Numbered from the stretch's first letter, positions 45,730-55,640 are shown. The stretch is DNA of 64,000 bases from Agrobacterium leguminum (GCF_015704895.1 NZ_JADQWB010000004.1:248001-312000), one strand, 5' to 3'. Translations and numbers: made by a program. The notes: generated by a model not told the origin, from the letters alone.

Positions 45730-45779
45730 AAAAATTACGGCACCGCATTCCAGGTCAGGAGCGCGGTGCCGTAATTTTT
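45730..45779. terminator. Bidirectional rho-independent terminator with 17-bp arms
   Basis: AAAAATTACGGCACCGC (45730-45746) and GCGGTGCCGTAATTTTT (45763-45779) are perfect complements around a 16-base loop, with A and T runs at the two ends. It lies between pxpA and the convergent ATPase gene and can stop transcription both ways. Confidence 0.87.
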
Positions 45780-45853
45780 GCCGGCTATGGAATACGGCCC
45801 GGATTTCGATCCGTCGCCAACCGGGCCGCTTGAGCGACCCGGCCGCGAAATCA

Positions 45854-46957
45854 TCAATTCAGCTGGATCACGTGATTGCTGTCGCTCATCCAGCTCAGTC
45901 TCACCCGATCACCGGCGGCGCTGACGGCATTGGTGAAGCCTTCCGTCTGGGTCTGCCGGTAGGCGATCATCGGCTCGCCATTGTCCAGCCGCAGATAATA
46001 ATGCAGCATGAAACCGCGATAAACGACCTGCTCCACCCGCGCCGTGGTGGAATTGCTGGCGTTTTCACCTGCGTCCACCGCAAGCGGTGAAACCGAGATC
46101 GCTTCGGGGCGAACGGTCACGACGACCTTGTCGCCCTGAACCGCCCCCATATCCTCGACATCGAGCCGCACGCCGGAACCGGTGACCAACCTTGCGGAAC
46201 GACCATTGCGCTCTACCACGCTCGCCTCGAAGAAGTTCGAGGCGCCGATGAAACCCGCAACGAAGCGGGTCAGCGGCTTCTGGTAGATTTCGCCGGCCGG
46301 TGCGATCTGCTCGAGATTGCCGTCACGCATCACGGCAATCTGGTCCGCCATGGTCAGGGCCTCGTCCTGATCGTGGGTCACCATGATGGTGGTGAGGCCA
46401 AGCCGCTGCTGCAGGCTGCGGATCTCGACCTGCATGCTTTCCCTCAGCCCCTTGTCGAGCGCACCGAGCGGCTCGTCGAGGAGCAGCATCGAAGGTTCGA
46501 TCACCAGCGCGCGCGCCAGCGCCACACGCTGCTGTTGGCCGCCGGAAAGCTGCACCGGCAGCCGGTCGCCGAAGGTGTGCAGCTGAACGAGATCGAGCGC
46601 CTGTTTAACGCGCCCTTCCCGGTCAGCCTTCGAGATGCCCCGCATTTCCAGACCGAAAGCGACGTTTTCGGCAACGGTCATATGGGGAAACAGGGCGTAG
46701 TTCTGAAAGAGCATGCCGACATTGCGGCGATGAACCGGGGTGCGCGTGGTCGGCTTGCCGCCGACCACGATTTCACCCGAGGTGGGATCGACAAGCCCCG
46801 CAATCATGCGCAGGCAAGTCGTTTTCCCGCATCCGCTCGGACCGAGAAGCGCCAGGATTTCCCCTGCCTTGACGGTAAGCGAAACATCATCGACGGCAAC
46901 GACCTGACCGCTGTAATGCTTGGTCAGTCTCTCCAGGCGGACTTCTACGGATTTCAT
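45854..46957 (-). CDS. Spermidine/putrescine-type ABC transporter ATPase
   Basis: 367 residues from the ATG at 46957. Walker A GPSGCGKTTCLRM, signature [14 protein letters not shown], Walker B MLLLDEPLGALDKGLRE, switch His in VTHDQDEA, and a C-terminal TOBE domain. PotA/FbpC class. Last gene of a four-gene importer operon read towards the bidirectional terminator. The cargo could be a polyamine or other cationic compound; sequence alone does not say. Confidence 0.93.
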   Translation of the reverse strand: MKSVEVRLERLTKHYSGQVVAVDDVSLTVKAGEILALLGPSGCGKTTCLRMIAGLVDPTSGEIVVGGKPTTRTPVHRRNVGMLFQNYALFPHMTVAENVAFGLEMRGISKADREGRVKQALDLVQLHTFGDRLPVQLSGGQQQRVALARALVIEPSMLLLDEPLGALDKGLRESMQVEIRSLQQRLGLTTIMVTHDQDEALTMADQIAVMRDGNLEQIAPAGEIYQKPLTRFVAGFIGASNFFEASVVERNGRSARLVTGSGVRLDVEDMGAVQGDKVVVTVRPEAISVSPLAVDAGENASNSTTARVEQVVYRGFMLHYYLRLDNGEPMIAYRQTQTEGFTNAVSAAGDRVRLSWMSDSNHVIQLN

Positions 46958-46966
46958 CAGCGTTCC

Positions 46967-48043
46967 TCAGCCGTTAAAGGTCTGGTTGTATTTTTCGAGC
47001 CACTGGGCGCGGCGCGGGATGATGTATTTCCAGTCCGGCGTGAAGAGGTTGAGCGATTCCATCTTCGCTTCCGGGTAGGCGAGGAACTTCGCCGTATCTG
47101 CGCCGAACTCGATGCCCTTGACGGAGGGGGCGCTCAGCGTCGCTTCCGAAAGCATCTTCTGCACGCCCGGATCGAGAATGCGGTTGATATAGGCAAGCGC
47201 GAGATCGCGGTGCGGTCCGCCCTTTACCAGCGCGATGGAATTGATGCCGGTGAATGCGCCTTCCTTCGGGAAGGTCATATCCAGCGGCACGCCCTTCTTG
47301 GTGTGCGGATAAACCGCCTTGGAATACTCGATGCCGCCGAAATCCGCCTGGCCCTGCGCCACCATCATCGTCTGTGCTTCCGCGTCATAGATCGAGAGCA
47401 CGTTCGGCTTCAGCTCGGCGAGTTTCGCCCAGCCGGCATCGGTATCATATTGCGCTTCCTTCAGCGGCTTGCCGGTCGCAAGAGCGGCCGCCACCATCAG
47501 CATCAGAACGCTCTGGGTGTTCTTCGGTGTGTTGAGAAGCATGCGGCGGGCATATTTCTTGTCGAACATCTGTTCGTAGCTTTCGAACGGCTTGCCCGTC
47601 GTCGGATTATAGAACAGGCCGGCAATCGAAATCGCAAAACCGACGCCGAAATTGTCTTCGAAAAGATAGCGCGAATAGACGTTCTTGAGGTTGGGGATTT
47701 CGTCTGCCGGCAATTGCTCGATCAGACCTTCCTCCTTGGCCTGCGGCACGCCGACATCGTCCATCGACATCACGCTATATTGCGGATTTTCGCGGGTGGC
47801 ACGCAGCGTGGCGATGTTGGCGAGCGTCGCGCCTTCGGTCGTCAGCACCCGGCACTTATATTCCTTTTCGAAAGCCGGGATCACTTCCTTCTTGATCAGT
47901 CCGCCCTGCGCCGAATTATAGACGCCGACATACATGGTGCGGTCCTGTGCGGAAGCCGCGGTGTAGAAATAGGGTGTGGCGAGCGCGCCTGCGGTGACTG
48001 TCAGGAAACTGCGCCGTTTCATGATGATGGTCTTGTCTGTCAT
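46967..48043 (-). CDS. PotD-like substrate-binding protein of the polyamine-type importer
   Basis: 358 residues from the ATG at 48043, with GAGGGG eight bases upstream; ATG 48022 is a possible later start. The leader carries twin arginines (MKRRSFLTV) and cleaves near ASA-Q around residue 33, so Tat export is likely. Mature part: SBP_bac_6/8-type fold with ARRMLLNTPKNTQSVLMLMV. No residue pattern fixes the cargo. Adjacent aminotransferase and SDR genes suggest an amine or amino acid. Confidence 0.9.
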   Translation of the reverse strand: MTDKTIIMKRRSFLTVTAGALATPYFYTAASAQDRTMYVGVYNSAQGGLIKKEVIPAFEKEYKCRVLTTEGATLANIATLRATRENPQYSVMSMDDVGVPQAKEEGLIEQLPADEIPNLKNVYSRYLFEDNFGVGFAISIAGLFYNPTTGKPFESYEQMFDKKYARRMLLNTPKNTQSVLMLMVAAALATGKPLKEAQYDTDAGWAKLAELKPNVLSIYDAEAQTMMVAQGQADFGGIEYSKAVYPHTKKGVPLDMTFPKEGAFTGINSIALVKGGPHRDLALAYINRILDPGVQKMLSEATLSAPSVKGIEFGADTAKFLAYPEAKMESLNLFTPDWKYIIPRRAQWLEKYNQTFNG

Positions 48044-48068
48044 TTCCGGTACCCCTCTTGTTGTTGAT

Positions 48069-48872
48069 TTACATAGCCATTGCCCGGCGCAGACCCACCA
48101 GCCTGTCGAGGACGAGCACGATGGTCACCGCCAGAAGGATGATGATGGTGGACATGGTCGCGACCGAAGGATCGAAGACCGTGCCGATCTGGCGATAGAG
48201 AACGATGGGCACGGGCAGGTTCGCGGAATCCGCCAGCCACATCGAAACGGGATAATTGTCGAAAGAAACCATGAAGCAGAATATCGAACCGGAGGCGACG
48301 CCGGGCGCGATCTGCGGAAAGATCACCCGGGTGAAGGTTTTCCACCGGGTGGCGCCAAGCGTGCGCGCCGCCTCCTCGAGGCTGACATTGACGAGCTGGA
48401 GGCTGGTCAGCACCGTGCGGATCACATAGGGCGACGTCACGACGGTGTGGGCGATCAGAAGCTTCAGCTTGGTATCCATCCAGCCATAGCCGGAGAAAAG
48501 CTGCAGCAATGCCAGGCCGGTCACCAGCACGGGAAAGATCAGCGGCGAAAGCAGCAGCCCCTTCATCAACGAGCGGCCGATGAATTTTCCACGGGAGAGT
48601 GAGAAGGCTGCCGGAACGCCGAGCGCCAGTGAAAGGATGGTGGTCGCCACCGCCAGCGCCGCACTGAAGGTGAGGCCAGCGGTAAATTCCTCATTCTGCA
48701 TTACCGCCGCATACCAGCGGAAGGTGAAACCCTGCGGCGGGAAGGTGACGAAATAACTGTCGGAAAACGAGATGGCGACGACGAGGATGATAGGAGCCAG
48801 GATGAAGACCATCATGGCGGCGGTGATCGCGTAAAGGACGATGGCGGAAGTGCCGGTCAGCTTGTTGTTCAT
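48069..48872 (-). CDS. Polyamine-type ABC transporter permease (PotC-like)
   Basis: 267 residues from the ATG at 48872, overlapping the upstream permease stop by 4 bases. Six helices; coupling loop LEEAARTLGATRWKTFTRVI. PotC-type second permease of the importer. Confidence 0.92.
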   Translation of the reverse strand: MNNKLTGTSAIVLYAITAAMMVFILAPIILVVAISFSDSYFVTFPPQGFTFRWYAAVMQNEEFTAGLTFSAALAVATTILSLALGVPAAFSLSRGKFIGRSLMKGLLLSPLIFPVLVTGLALLQLFSGYGWMDTKLKLLIAHTVVTSPYVIRTVLTSLQLVNVSLEEAARTLGATRWKTFTRVIFPQIAPGVASGSIFCFMVSFDNYPVSMWLADSANLPVPIVLYRQIGTVFDPSVATMSTIIILLAVTIVLVLDRLVGLRRAMAM

Positions 48873-49801
48873 GACGCGCTTGCCTTGATACGACGCCCGC
48901 CGAGCAGCCGCATCGAGACGGCGTTGATCAGAATGACGATGAAAACGAGGATGGTGGCGATGGTGGCGCCGAACGGCCAGTCATAGACCGCGAGAACCTG
49001 CTGTTCGACCATGTTGCCGAGCATCTGCGAGCCGGGACCGCCGATCAGAGCGGGAATGACGTAGGATGCCGAGGCCAGAGAGAAGACCAGCGTGAAACCC
49101 GCGACCAGACCTGGAAGGCTGAGCGGGAAGGTGATCCGCAGGAACACTTTCCATGTCGGCGCGCCCAAAGTTCTGGCGGCCTGTTGCAGATTCGGATCGA
49201 TCTTTCCGAGAGCCGAGGACAGCGGCAGCACCATCATCGGGAAGAAAATGTGCAGGGAGCCGATAATGACGGCGGCATCCGAAAACAGCAGCGTCATGGG
49301 ACTGTCTATGATGCTCAGATTCATCAGCACGTAGTTCAAAAGGCCGGTCGGACCGTTGCCGAGAATGAGCTGCCAGCCGTAAGCACGTACCACCACGCTG
49401 ACGGCAAGCGGCGCAATCACGATCAACGTGATGATACGGGTCGTGACGATATTGCCGCGCACGAGAACGGTCGCGACCGGATAGGCCAGTATCGCCGCAA
49501 GAGCCGAGGTGATCAGGCTGATGCGGATCGTCGCCCAGAGCACCTTCTGGTAAAGATCGACCTCGAAAAACCTGACATAATGGGCAAGCGTGAAGGGGGA
49601 GCCGATCAGCCCCTGCGAATTCTGGGTCATGACGCTGAAGCTCATCAGCCGAACCGCCGGCCAGAAGAAAAAGATCAGCAGAAAGATCAGCAGCGGCAGG
49701 ATGAGGATGCCGGGCGAAAACAGCCGACGCTCGAGGGCCTTCCAGCCGGAAACTCCACGGCGTGGCGGGGCATGTGGTTCCATGATCGCAATATCCGACA
49801 T
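48869..49801 (-). CDS. Polyamine-type ABC transporter permease (PotB-like)
   Basis: 310 residues from the ATG at 49801. Six helices after a cytoplasmic N-terminus (LFSPGILILPLLIFLLIFFF opens the first); coupling loop LQQAARTLGAPTWKVFLRIT. PotB-type first permease and first gene of the importer operon, transcribed from the long upstream region divergent from the aminotransferase gene. Confidence 0.92.
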   Translation of the reverse strand: MSDIAIMEPHAPPRRGVSGWKALERRLFSPGILILPLLIFLLIFFFWPAVRLMSFSVMTQNSQGLIGSPFTLAHYVRFFEVDLYQKVLWATIRISLITSALAAILAYPVATVLVRGNIVTTRIITLIVIAPLAVSVVVRAYGWQLILGNGPTGLLNYVLMNLSIIDSPMTLLFSDAAVIIGSLHIFFPMMVLPLSSALGKIDPNLQQAARTLGAPTWKVFLRITFPLSLPGLVAGFTLVFSLASASYVIPALIGGPGSQMLGNMVEQQVLAVYDWPFGATIATILVFIVILINAVSMRLLGGRRIKASAS

Positions 49802-50231
49802 CTATACTCCCGTCGCGTTGAATACGGCACGAGGCATCGCTTTGAGCCGAACGAGATCGTCCAGGCCCTATGACTAGAATTTGCTGGGTGTGCTCCCTGT
49901 CGAGGCATCCGGTCTTTTGCCGGCGCCTGTCGCATATTTCTGCATTTTCGCGCCGGTTACCTCTCTGGGTAACATTGCCCGACGCGTCGTTCCCTTGTTG
50001 TTGAGCCAAGCTTAGGGGCTAAGCCAACGGGCTGCATAATATTTTATTCCTCTGAGGTCATCGCATACGCATATGGACTGCCCACCCCATTTTGGCGGCG
50101 ATGCATCAAAATCCCGTATGACCTCACATCGAAGTCGTATTGGGGAAACGGCGGAAAATTCCCGTAACCTCTTTGTCATGCACTGGTGTCGCGACGATGC
50201 CTGCCTTCACCGTTACAATCGGAAATAATCC
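49802..50231. promoter_or_regulatory. 430-bp divergent regulatory region rich in inverted repeats
   Basis: There is no convincing gene here. Three symmetric elements are visible: GTTACC-TCTCTG-GGTAAC (49956-49973), GCTTAG-GGG-CTAAGC (50010-50024), and TGAGGTCAT (50053-50061) repeated inverted as ATGACCTCA (50118-50126), 56 bases apart. AT-rich ATAATATTTTAT lies between the second and third. The region must hold promoters for both the importer operon (minus) and the aminotransferase (plus). Which regulator uses the repeats is unknown; the LysR protein at 52201 is a candidate. Confidence 0.5.
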
Positions 50232-51434
50232 ATGCCCACTATCGCCCAACGCCTTAACAACGTCACCGTGTCAGCTTCGCTCGCCATGACCCAGAAAGCC
50301 CGCGATCTCGCCGCTCAGGGCATCAAGGTCATCAGCCTGTCATCCGGCGAACCGGATTTCCCGACGCCTGCCCACGCGGTCGAGGCGGCGCATGCGGCGG
50401 CCCTTGCCGGCGACACGAAATATCCGCCAGCCGATGGAACGCCGGCGCTGCGGGCCGCGATCCAGCGGAAGTTCAAGCGCGACAATAATCTCGATTACGA
50501 TCCGAGCCAGATTCTGGTGGCGGGCGGCGGCAAGCAGATCATCTTCAACGCCATCATGGCCACCTGCGACCCGGGCGATGAGGTCGTCATTCCCGCGCCG
50601 TCGTGGATCAGCTATGCCGATATCGTGAAGTTCGCGGGCGCCGTGCCCGTGCCGGTGGTTTGCCCGGAAAATAACGGTTTCCGTCTGCGCGCCGAAGATC
50701 TCGAAGCCGCCATCACACCGAAAACCAAGTGGCTGCTTTTCAACTTCCCCAACAACCCCACGGGCGCCGCCTGCTCCCGTGCGGAAATGAAGGAAATCGC
50801 CGAGGTCATGCTGCGGCATCCGCATGTCTGGATCATGACCGACGATATGTATGAGCACCTGATCTATGACGACTTCGAATTCTGCACCATCGCCGAAGTC
50901 GAGCCGCGTCTCTATGATCGTGTCCTGACCGTCAACGGCGCATCGAAAGCCTATGCCATGACCGGCTGGCGTCTCGGCTTCTGCGGCGGCCCGAAGGATC
51001 TCATCAAGGCCATCAGCAACGTCAACACCCAGAACAGCGGCGGTGTCGCAACCATCGTGCAGGCTGCCGCCGTCGCGGTTCTCGACGGCCCGCAGGATCT
51101 GCTGAAAGAGCGCGCCGATATCTACAAGACGCGCCGCGACTTCGTGCTCGGCAAGCTTTCGGAAATCGAGGGGCTCCGCTGCCACAAGCCCGAAGGCGCC
51201 TTCTATATCTTCCCGAACATTGCCGCGCTGATCGGCAAGACGACGAAGGGCGGCACGAAGATCGAGAACGATACCGATTTCGTCATGGCGCTTCTCGCCG
51301 AACATCATGTTGCGACAGTGCAAGGCGCGGCCTATGGCCTCAGCCCTTTCTTCCGGCTTTCTTATGCCACCAGCATGGAAAACCTTGCCGAAGGCTGCGC
51401 CCGCATCGCCGAATTCTGCAATGGAATGAAATAG
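50232..51434 (+). CDS. Class I/II aminotransferase (aspartate/aromatic type)
   Basis: 400 residues from the ATG at 50232. PLP-fold type I features: SSGEPDFPTPAHAVEAA, the NFPNNPTGAACS loop, the PLP lysine Lys239 in NGASKAYAMTGWRLG, and FRLSYATSMENL with the carboxylate-binding Arg. It moves an amino group between an amino acid and a 2-oxo acid. It diverges from the importer operon and precedes an SDR gene by ten bases, suggesting a pathway for an imported amine or amino acid. Confidence 0.92.
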   Translation: MPTIAQRLNNVTVSASLAMTQKARDLAAQGIKVISLSSGEPDFPTPAHAVEAAHAAALAGDTKYPPADGTPALRAAIQRKFKRDNNLDYDPSQILVAGGGKQIIFNAIMATCDPGDEVVIPAPSWISYADIVKFAGAVPVPVVCPENNGFRLRAEDLEAAITPKTKWLLFNFPNNPTGAACSRAEMKEIAEVMLRHPHVWIMTDDMYEHLIYDDFEFCTIAEVEPRLYDRVLTVNGASKAYAMTGWRLGFCGGPKDLIKAISNVNTQNSGGVATIVQAAAVAVLDGPQDLLKERADIYKTRRDFVLGKLSEIEGLRCHKPEGAFYIFPNIAALIGKTTKGGTKIENDTDFVMALLAEHHVATVQGAAYGLSPFFRLSYATSMENLAEGCARIAEFCNGMK

Positions 51435-51444
51435 GGAGAACAGC

Positions 51445-52137
51445 ATGTTGGGAGGAAGTGGCCGTGTCATCATGGTTTCCGGCGCATCGCGGGGTCTTGG
51501 ACTTGCGATCGCCAAAAGGCTTCACGAAGCCGGTTTCACCGTCGCGGCGGGAGCGAGAAATCCGGCCGCCGTGGCGGTAAAGGACCGGCTTTCGGCCGAT
51601 CGCTACGATGCGGAAGAGGCTGGCTCGGCAGAGGCCTGGGTTGAGGCCGTTGCCGCCAGATATGGCCGGATCGACGGGCTGGTGAATTGCGCCGGCATCA
51701 ACCCCAAAGTCCGGGTCATGGATGCGGGTGAAGAAAGCCTCGACCAGATGTGGCGCATCAACGTCAAGGGTCCGCTGAGGGTAACCCGCGCCGCCATTCC
51801 TCATCTCGTAAAAACCGGACAGGGCAGGGTCATCAATGTCGCTTCGCTGGCGGGACGCCGCGTAGGGTCGAATGTGGGTTATGCCATGACGAAATTCGCC
51901 GTCGTCGCCCTCACCCACGGCATCCGGCAGGAATTGTGGGACAGCGGCGTGCGTGCCACCGCCCTTTGCCCCGGCTATATCGCAACCGATATGACCGTTG
52001 GCGAAACGGAAGTCAGCCGCGAGGATATGACCCAGCCGGACGATCTCGCCGAAATGGTCGAAACCCTGCTTCGCCTGCCGAACAACCTTTCGGTGGCCGA
52101 ATTGCTGGTGAACTGCCGCAAGGAAGCAATGCTTTGA
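51445..52137 (+). CDS. Short-chain dehydrogenase/reductase
   Basis: 230 residues from the ATG at 51445, with AGGGAGAA six bases upstream. SDR marks: SGASRGLGLAIAKRL, NCAGIN, NVASLAGRRVG, and YAMTKFAVVALTHG with Tyr-x3-Lys. Co-transcribed with the aminotransferase, so it probably acts on the same pathway's oxo or hydroxy product. Confidence 0.9.
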   Translation: MLGGSGRVIMVSGASRGLGLAIAKRLHEAGFTVAAGARNPAAVAVKDRLSADRYDAEEAGSAEAWVEAVAARYGRIDGLVNCAGINPKVRVMDAGEESLDQMWRINVKGPLRVTRAAIPHLVKTGQGRVINVASLAGRRVGSNVGYAMTKFAVVALTHGIRQELWDSGVRATALCPGYIATDMTVGETEVSREDMTQPDDLAEMVETLLRLPNNLSVAELLVNCRKEAML

Positions 52138-52143
52138 TCTTTT

Positions 52144-52178
52144 CCACGCGCGGCACCGGGAAACGGCGCTGCGCGTGG
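52144..52178 (+). terminator. Hairpin after the SDR gene
   Basis: CCACGCGC (52144-52151) pairs perfectly with GCGCGTGG (52171-52178) around a 19-base loop, followed by CTTTAAAA. Weak to moderate terminator of the aminotransferase/SDR unit. Confidence 0.45.
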
Positions 52179-52193
52179 CTTTAAAACCGGCCT

Positions 52194-52213
52194 GACCCTT
52201 TTATTTCAGGGTC
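52194..52213 (-). terminator. Small hairpin at the LysR stop codon
   Basis: GACCCT (52194-52199) and AGGGTC (52208-52213) pair around an eight-base loop that holds part of the stop codon. On the minus strand a TTTT run follows 13 bases later. Probable weak terminator of the LysR gene. Confidence 0.35.
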
Positions 52214-53106
52214 TCCGCCAGTTGCAGCAATATTTCCTTCACTGCAAGTGCCGGCTCGGAGAGCGGCGTATTGTCCGATACGCAGAAGGACAAGGTTTCC
52301 TCAATCATCGGGCTGGCGATCTGCCTCACGACGATGTCCTCATTGGATTCCGCCACGATACGGTCGGCGATGGCCTTGGGCGTTATGGTCGCGCCAAGCC
52401 CGGCATCCACGCCGCGCGCGATGGTCCTTACCGATTCCAGCTCCGCCATCACGATCAGATCCTTGCGGCTGCGGGTAAAGGCGAGATTGATGGCGCGGCG
52501 CACGAAATTATAGGTCGGCGGCAGAAGGAAGGGTAAAAACGCCAGATCGGCGACCGTGATCGGCGCATCGCCCGGTTCCACGCCGAAGCTGCGATGCACG
52601 ACCAGCACGAATTCCTCACGCAACAGCGGCGTGAACTTGACACCCCGGATCGGCCCGACGCCATGGATCAAACCCATTTCCAGACGGCCGTTCATGATCA
52701 TCTGGCTATAGGGCTGGCTGACGCTTTCCGTGATGTGCAGCAGAATGCCGGGATGAAGCCGCTTGGTTTCCTCCATCAGACGCAGCGAAAGCGTGGCGGC
52801 GCTGCTGAAGGGTGCAAGGCCCACGGATACCTTGCCGGAAAGCACAGCGCCCGCTTCCAGAGCCTCCGCCTGCGCCTGCTCCATCTGCCGCAAAATGACC
52901 TGCGCATGCCTGTAGACGACCTTGCCGGCATCGGTCATGACCACGCCCTGCTGGCTTCGGGTCAGCAGTTTCTGGCGGAAATGCTCCTCGATGCTTGCCA
53001 GTTGCTGGCTGAGCGCCGGCTGGGCAATATGCAGCACATCGGCCGCTCTTGTTATGCTACCCATGTCGACAATCGTGATAAACGATTTCAGGCGCCTGAT
53101 ATCCAT
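52201..53106 (-). CDS. LysR-family transcriptional regulator
   Basis: 301 residues from the ATG at 53106. N-terminal helix-turn-helix (MDIRRLKSFITIVDMGSITR, AADVLHIAQPALSQQLASIE) and a LysR effector domain. It converges on the aminotransferase/SDR unit and is the nearest regulator to the importer. Nitrogen-assimilation (Nac/Cbl-like) and aromatic-acid regulators are close subfamilies. Target genes are inferred from position only. Confidence 0.92.
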   Translation of the reverse strand: MDIRRLKSFITIVDMGSITRAADVLHIAQPALSQQLASIEEHFRQKLLTRSQQGVVMTDAGKVVYRHAQVILRQMEQAQAEALEAGAVLSGKVSVGLAPFSSAATLSLRLMEETKRLHPGILLHITESVSQPYSQMIMNGRLEMGLIHGVGPIRGVKFTPLLREEFVLVVHRSFGVEPGDAPITVADLAFLPFLLPPTYNFVRRAINLAFTRSRKDLIVMAELESVRTIARGVDAGLGATITPKAIADRIVAESNEDIVVRQIASPMIEETLSFCVSDNTPLSEPALAVKEILLQLAETLK

Positions 53107-53185
53107 CTGCTGTTGATCATCCCATTACTTGCTTGCAGGAAATAAGATGCTCAATTTGCAGACAAAGTCCATCTTCCATTTCCCC

Positions 53186-53215
53186 GCCGTGCCCATCGGC
53201 GCTGATGGACACGGC
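53186..53215 (-). terminator. Hairpin after the chemoreceptor gene
   Basis: GCCGTG (53186-53191) pairs with CACGGC (53210-53215), with two more pairs past one mismatch. It lies 17 bases beyond the chemoreceptor stop on the minus strand; no T-run. Weak call. Confidence 0.3.
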
Positions 53216-53231
53216 TGCTCAGGGCGCCCAG

Positions 53232-55436
53232 TCAGGCCGCCTTCAGAGACCCCCGATGCACACCTGTTCCCTGACCGAGTTCGAACTGGCCGAGCAGCCG
53301 GTTCAGCGCATCGACCTCCGTTGCCAGCGTGTGGCTTGCGGCGGTCATCTCCTCGACCATCGCGGCATTTTTCTGCGTGTCCTGATCCATCTGGTTGACG
53401 GCGACGTTGATCTGCTGGAGGCCGGATGACTGTTCCTGCGCGGATTCCACGATCGCGGCGACGTGCTGGTTGATCTCCTGCACTTCGGCAACGATGACAT
53501 CGAGCGCCTTGCCGGTATCGCCGACAAGATGCACGCCCTCTTCGACCTGCTGGTTCGACTTGGTGATCAGCGACTTGATTTCCTTCGCCGCAGCGGCGGA
53601 GCGTTGGGCAAGCTCCCGCACTTCCTGCGCCACCACGGCAAAACCCTTGCCCGCCTCACCGGCACGCGCCGCTTCCACCCCGGCATTCAGCGCCAGCAAA
53701 TTCGTCTGGAAGGCGATCTCATCGATCACGCCGATGATACTGGAAATTTCGTTCGACGATTTCTCGATCCGCTCCATCGCCATCACGGCCTGACGCACGA
53801 CTTCACCCGACCGTTCCGCGCCGATGCGCGTGCGGGAAACCAGCCGGCCCGCCTCATGCGCACGGTTCGCGGCGTCTTTTACCGTTGTCGTGATCTCTTC
53901 AAGGGCCGCAGCGGTTTCTTCAACGGCCGCCGCCTGCTGCTCCGTTCGCCGCGCCAGATCATCGGACGCCGCCTTGATTTCATTGGCGCCGGCGTCGATG
54001 CCGGAGGCGTTTTCCGATACCCGCAGAAGCGCGTCCTGCAATTTCCCGGCCGAGCCGTTGAAATCGCCACGCACCGCGTCGAGCTGCTCGACAAAGGGAT
54101 TGTCGATACGGCAGGACAGGTCGCCGTCAGCGAGCTTCGCCAGCGCATAAGCCAGGCTGTCGACGGCAAAACGGATGCTGCCCGCCTCATCGACGGCCCT
54201 GCGTTCCCGGGCCGCACGCTCTTCTTCGCCAAGCGTGCGGTTGCTCTCGGCCTCCTGTTCCAGTGAGGCCTTCTGCCGATTGTTTTCGCGCAGAACATCG
54301 AGAGAGCGGGCAAGATCGCCGATTTCGTCCCTTGTCCCGATATCCTTCAATGTCAGATGAAGATTTCCCTGTGCAATCTGGGCGGTCTCATCGATGATGT
54401 TTGCGATGCGCCCGATGAACCGCCGCGCGATGAACCATCCCGCCAGTGCCAGCAGCACGGTGGCCGTCACGATCGTCAAAGCGGCGTCACGCATCATGGC
54501 ATGCAGCTGCGCAAACACCGTTTCTTCCGGTACCGAGATGATTGCGTACCATTTCATGTCCTGAGTAAGCATGACGGGCAAGGCGATGGCGAAGGACGCC
54601 GTTCCATCCTGTGCGGTGATCTCGCGCTCCGCACCGGGATTTGCAATCAGCTGGTCCCAGCCAGCGGTCTTCGCGCCGCCATCCGCGAGGCTTTTTCCCA
54701 TGATCGCCGCATCCGGATGACTGATGATCTTGCCGCTGCCGCTGACGAGACTGACGAAACCCGTTCCCATGGGCCGCACCGCCGAGAGCGCCTTGCTTGT
54801 TTCATCGAGCGACAGGTCGAGGCCGGCGACCCCCTGAGGTCTGCCATCGACCATAACCGGCTTGGCAATCGAGGTAATCAGGACTTCCTTGCCGTCGATT
54901 GCATAGGAATAGGGCTCGACGACGACCGTTTTCTTCAGGGTGAAGGGCAATTGATAATAGTCGCCCGGACCTGCGGTGGCATAGTCCGTCAAAGCGGTAT
55001 TGCTTATTTTGCCCCCGCTGCGCACCCAATAGGGTATGTACCGGCCGGTCGCGTCATGCCCTTCCCTGTTGGCAAAATCCGCATCCTTGCCGTCAAACGC
55101 GTTTGGCTCCCATCCGGTCCAGAGGCCAAGGATGTCGGGGTTATTGGCCAGCATGTGGTGAATGATCTGATCGGCCTTACCCCGGTCGGCATCGCCTGAC
55201 TGTTTCATCGATTCCAGAACCGAGGCGAGGCTGTTGACGATATGGATCGTGCCGCCGATATTCTTTTCGGTCGCCAGGGCTTCGCTATGGGCGATCTGCC
55301 GCATACGCTCGAGATTGTTGGCCCTGGTATCCTCAATGGACCGATAAAACAGCATGGCCGAGGCCGCGATCGTCGCAAAGACGCCGCATGCGGCAACCGC
55401 AAAAATATTCCGACCCGTTGTCGATTTAAAAAGCAT
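53232..55436 (-). CDS. Methyl-accepting chemotaxis protein with dCache sensor
   Basis: 734 residues from the ATG at 55436. A first membrane helix ([20 protein letters not shown]) is followed by a periplasmic double-Cache domain to about residue 305 ([30 protein letters not shown]), a second helix ([19 protein letters not shown]) near 313-335, HAMP, and a cytoplasmic signalling hairpin with [20 protein letters not shown]. No CheR-binding pentapeptide at the C-terminus. It senses a small molecule, perhaps an amino acid or carboxylate as typical for dCache. It stands alone, between transport operons. Confidence 0.94.
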   Translation of the reverse strand: MLFKSTTGRNIFAVAACGVFATIAASAMLFYRSIEDTRANNLERMRQIAHSEALATEKNIGGTIHIVNSLASVLESMKQSGDADRGKADQIIHHMLANNPDILGLWTGWEPNAFDGKDADFANREGHDATGRYIPYWVRSGGKISNTALTDYATAGPGDYYQLPFTLKKTVVVEPYSYAIDGKEVLITSIAKPVMVDGRPQGVAGLDLSLDETSKALSAVRPMGTGFVSLVSGSGKIISHPDAAIMGKSLADGGAKTAGWDQLIANPGAEREITAQDGTASFAIALPVMLTQDMKWYAIISVPEETVFAQLHAMMRDAALTIVTATVLLALAGWFIARRFIGRIANIIDETAQIAQGNLHLTLKDIGTRDEIGDLARSLDVLRENNRQKASLEQEAESNRTLGEEERAARERRAVDEAGSIRFAVDSLAYALAKLADGDLSCRIDNPFVEQLDAVRGDFNGSAGKLQDALLRVSENASGIDAGANEIKAASDDLARRTEQQAAAVEETAAALEEITTTVKDAANRAHEAGRLVSRTRIGAERSGEVVRQAVMAMERIEKSSNEISSIIGVIDEIAFQTNLLALNAGVEAARAGEAGKGFAVVAQEVRELAQRSAAAAKEIKSLITKSNQQVEEGVHLVGDTGKALDVIVAEVQEINQHVAAIVESAQEQSSGLQQINVAVNQMDQDTQKNAAMVEEMTAASHTLATEVDALNRLLGQFELGQGTGVHRGSLKAA

Positions 55437-55585
55437 GTCCCATCCCCCAAAACTATGCTGCGACGGTGGCGAGAGTTACGGGTGCGTGCGCAACTGTTGG
55501 CGACCGGGCTGGAGGATGAGCTTAAGAAGTTATGTTTAAAATTTACTTTCAATTCTTTTTTCAAGCGCCATATCAAAACATCAAT

Positions 55586-55607
55586 ACTTTATAAAGTTGC
55601 AATATTG
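55586..55607. promoter_or_regulatory. AT-rich palindromic element upstream of the chemoreceptor
   Basis: ACTTTATAAAGT (55586-55597) is a perfect 12-bp palindrome, followed by CAATATTG (55600-55607), also self-complementary. Both sit in a 100-base AT-rich stretch (55535-55640) that stands out from the GC-rich surroundings. It probably holds the chemoreceptor promoter. Confidence 0.3.
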
Positions 55608-55640
55608 AAGTATATACAAACTATTGCGCGATATCCTCAC

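Noticed and set aside
46373..48067. 564-residue open frame on the plus strand
   Set aside because: It is antisense to the polyamine-type ATPase and binding-protein genes, both with clear motifs.
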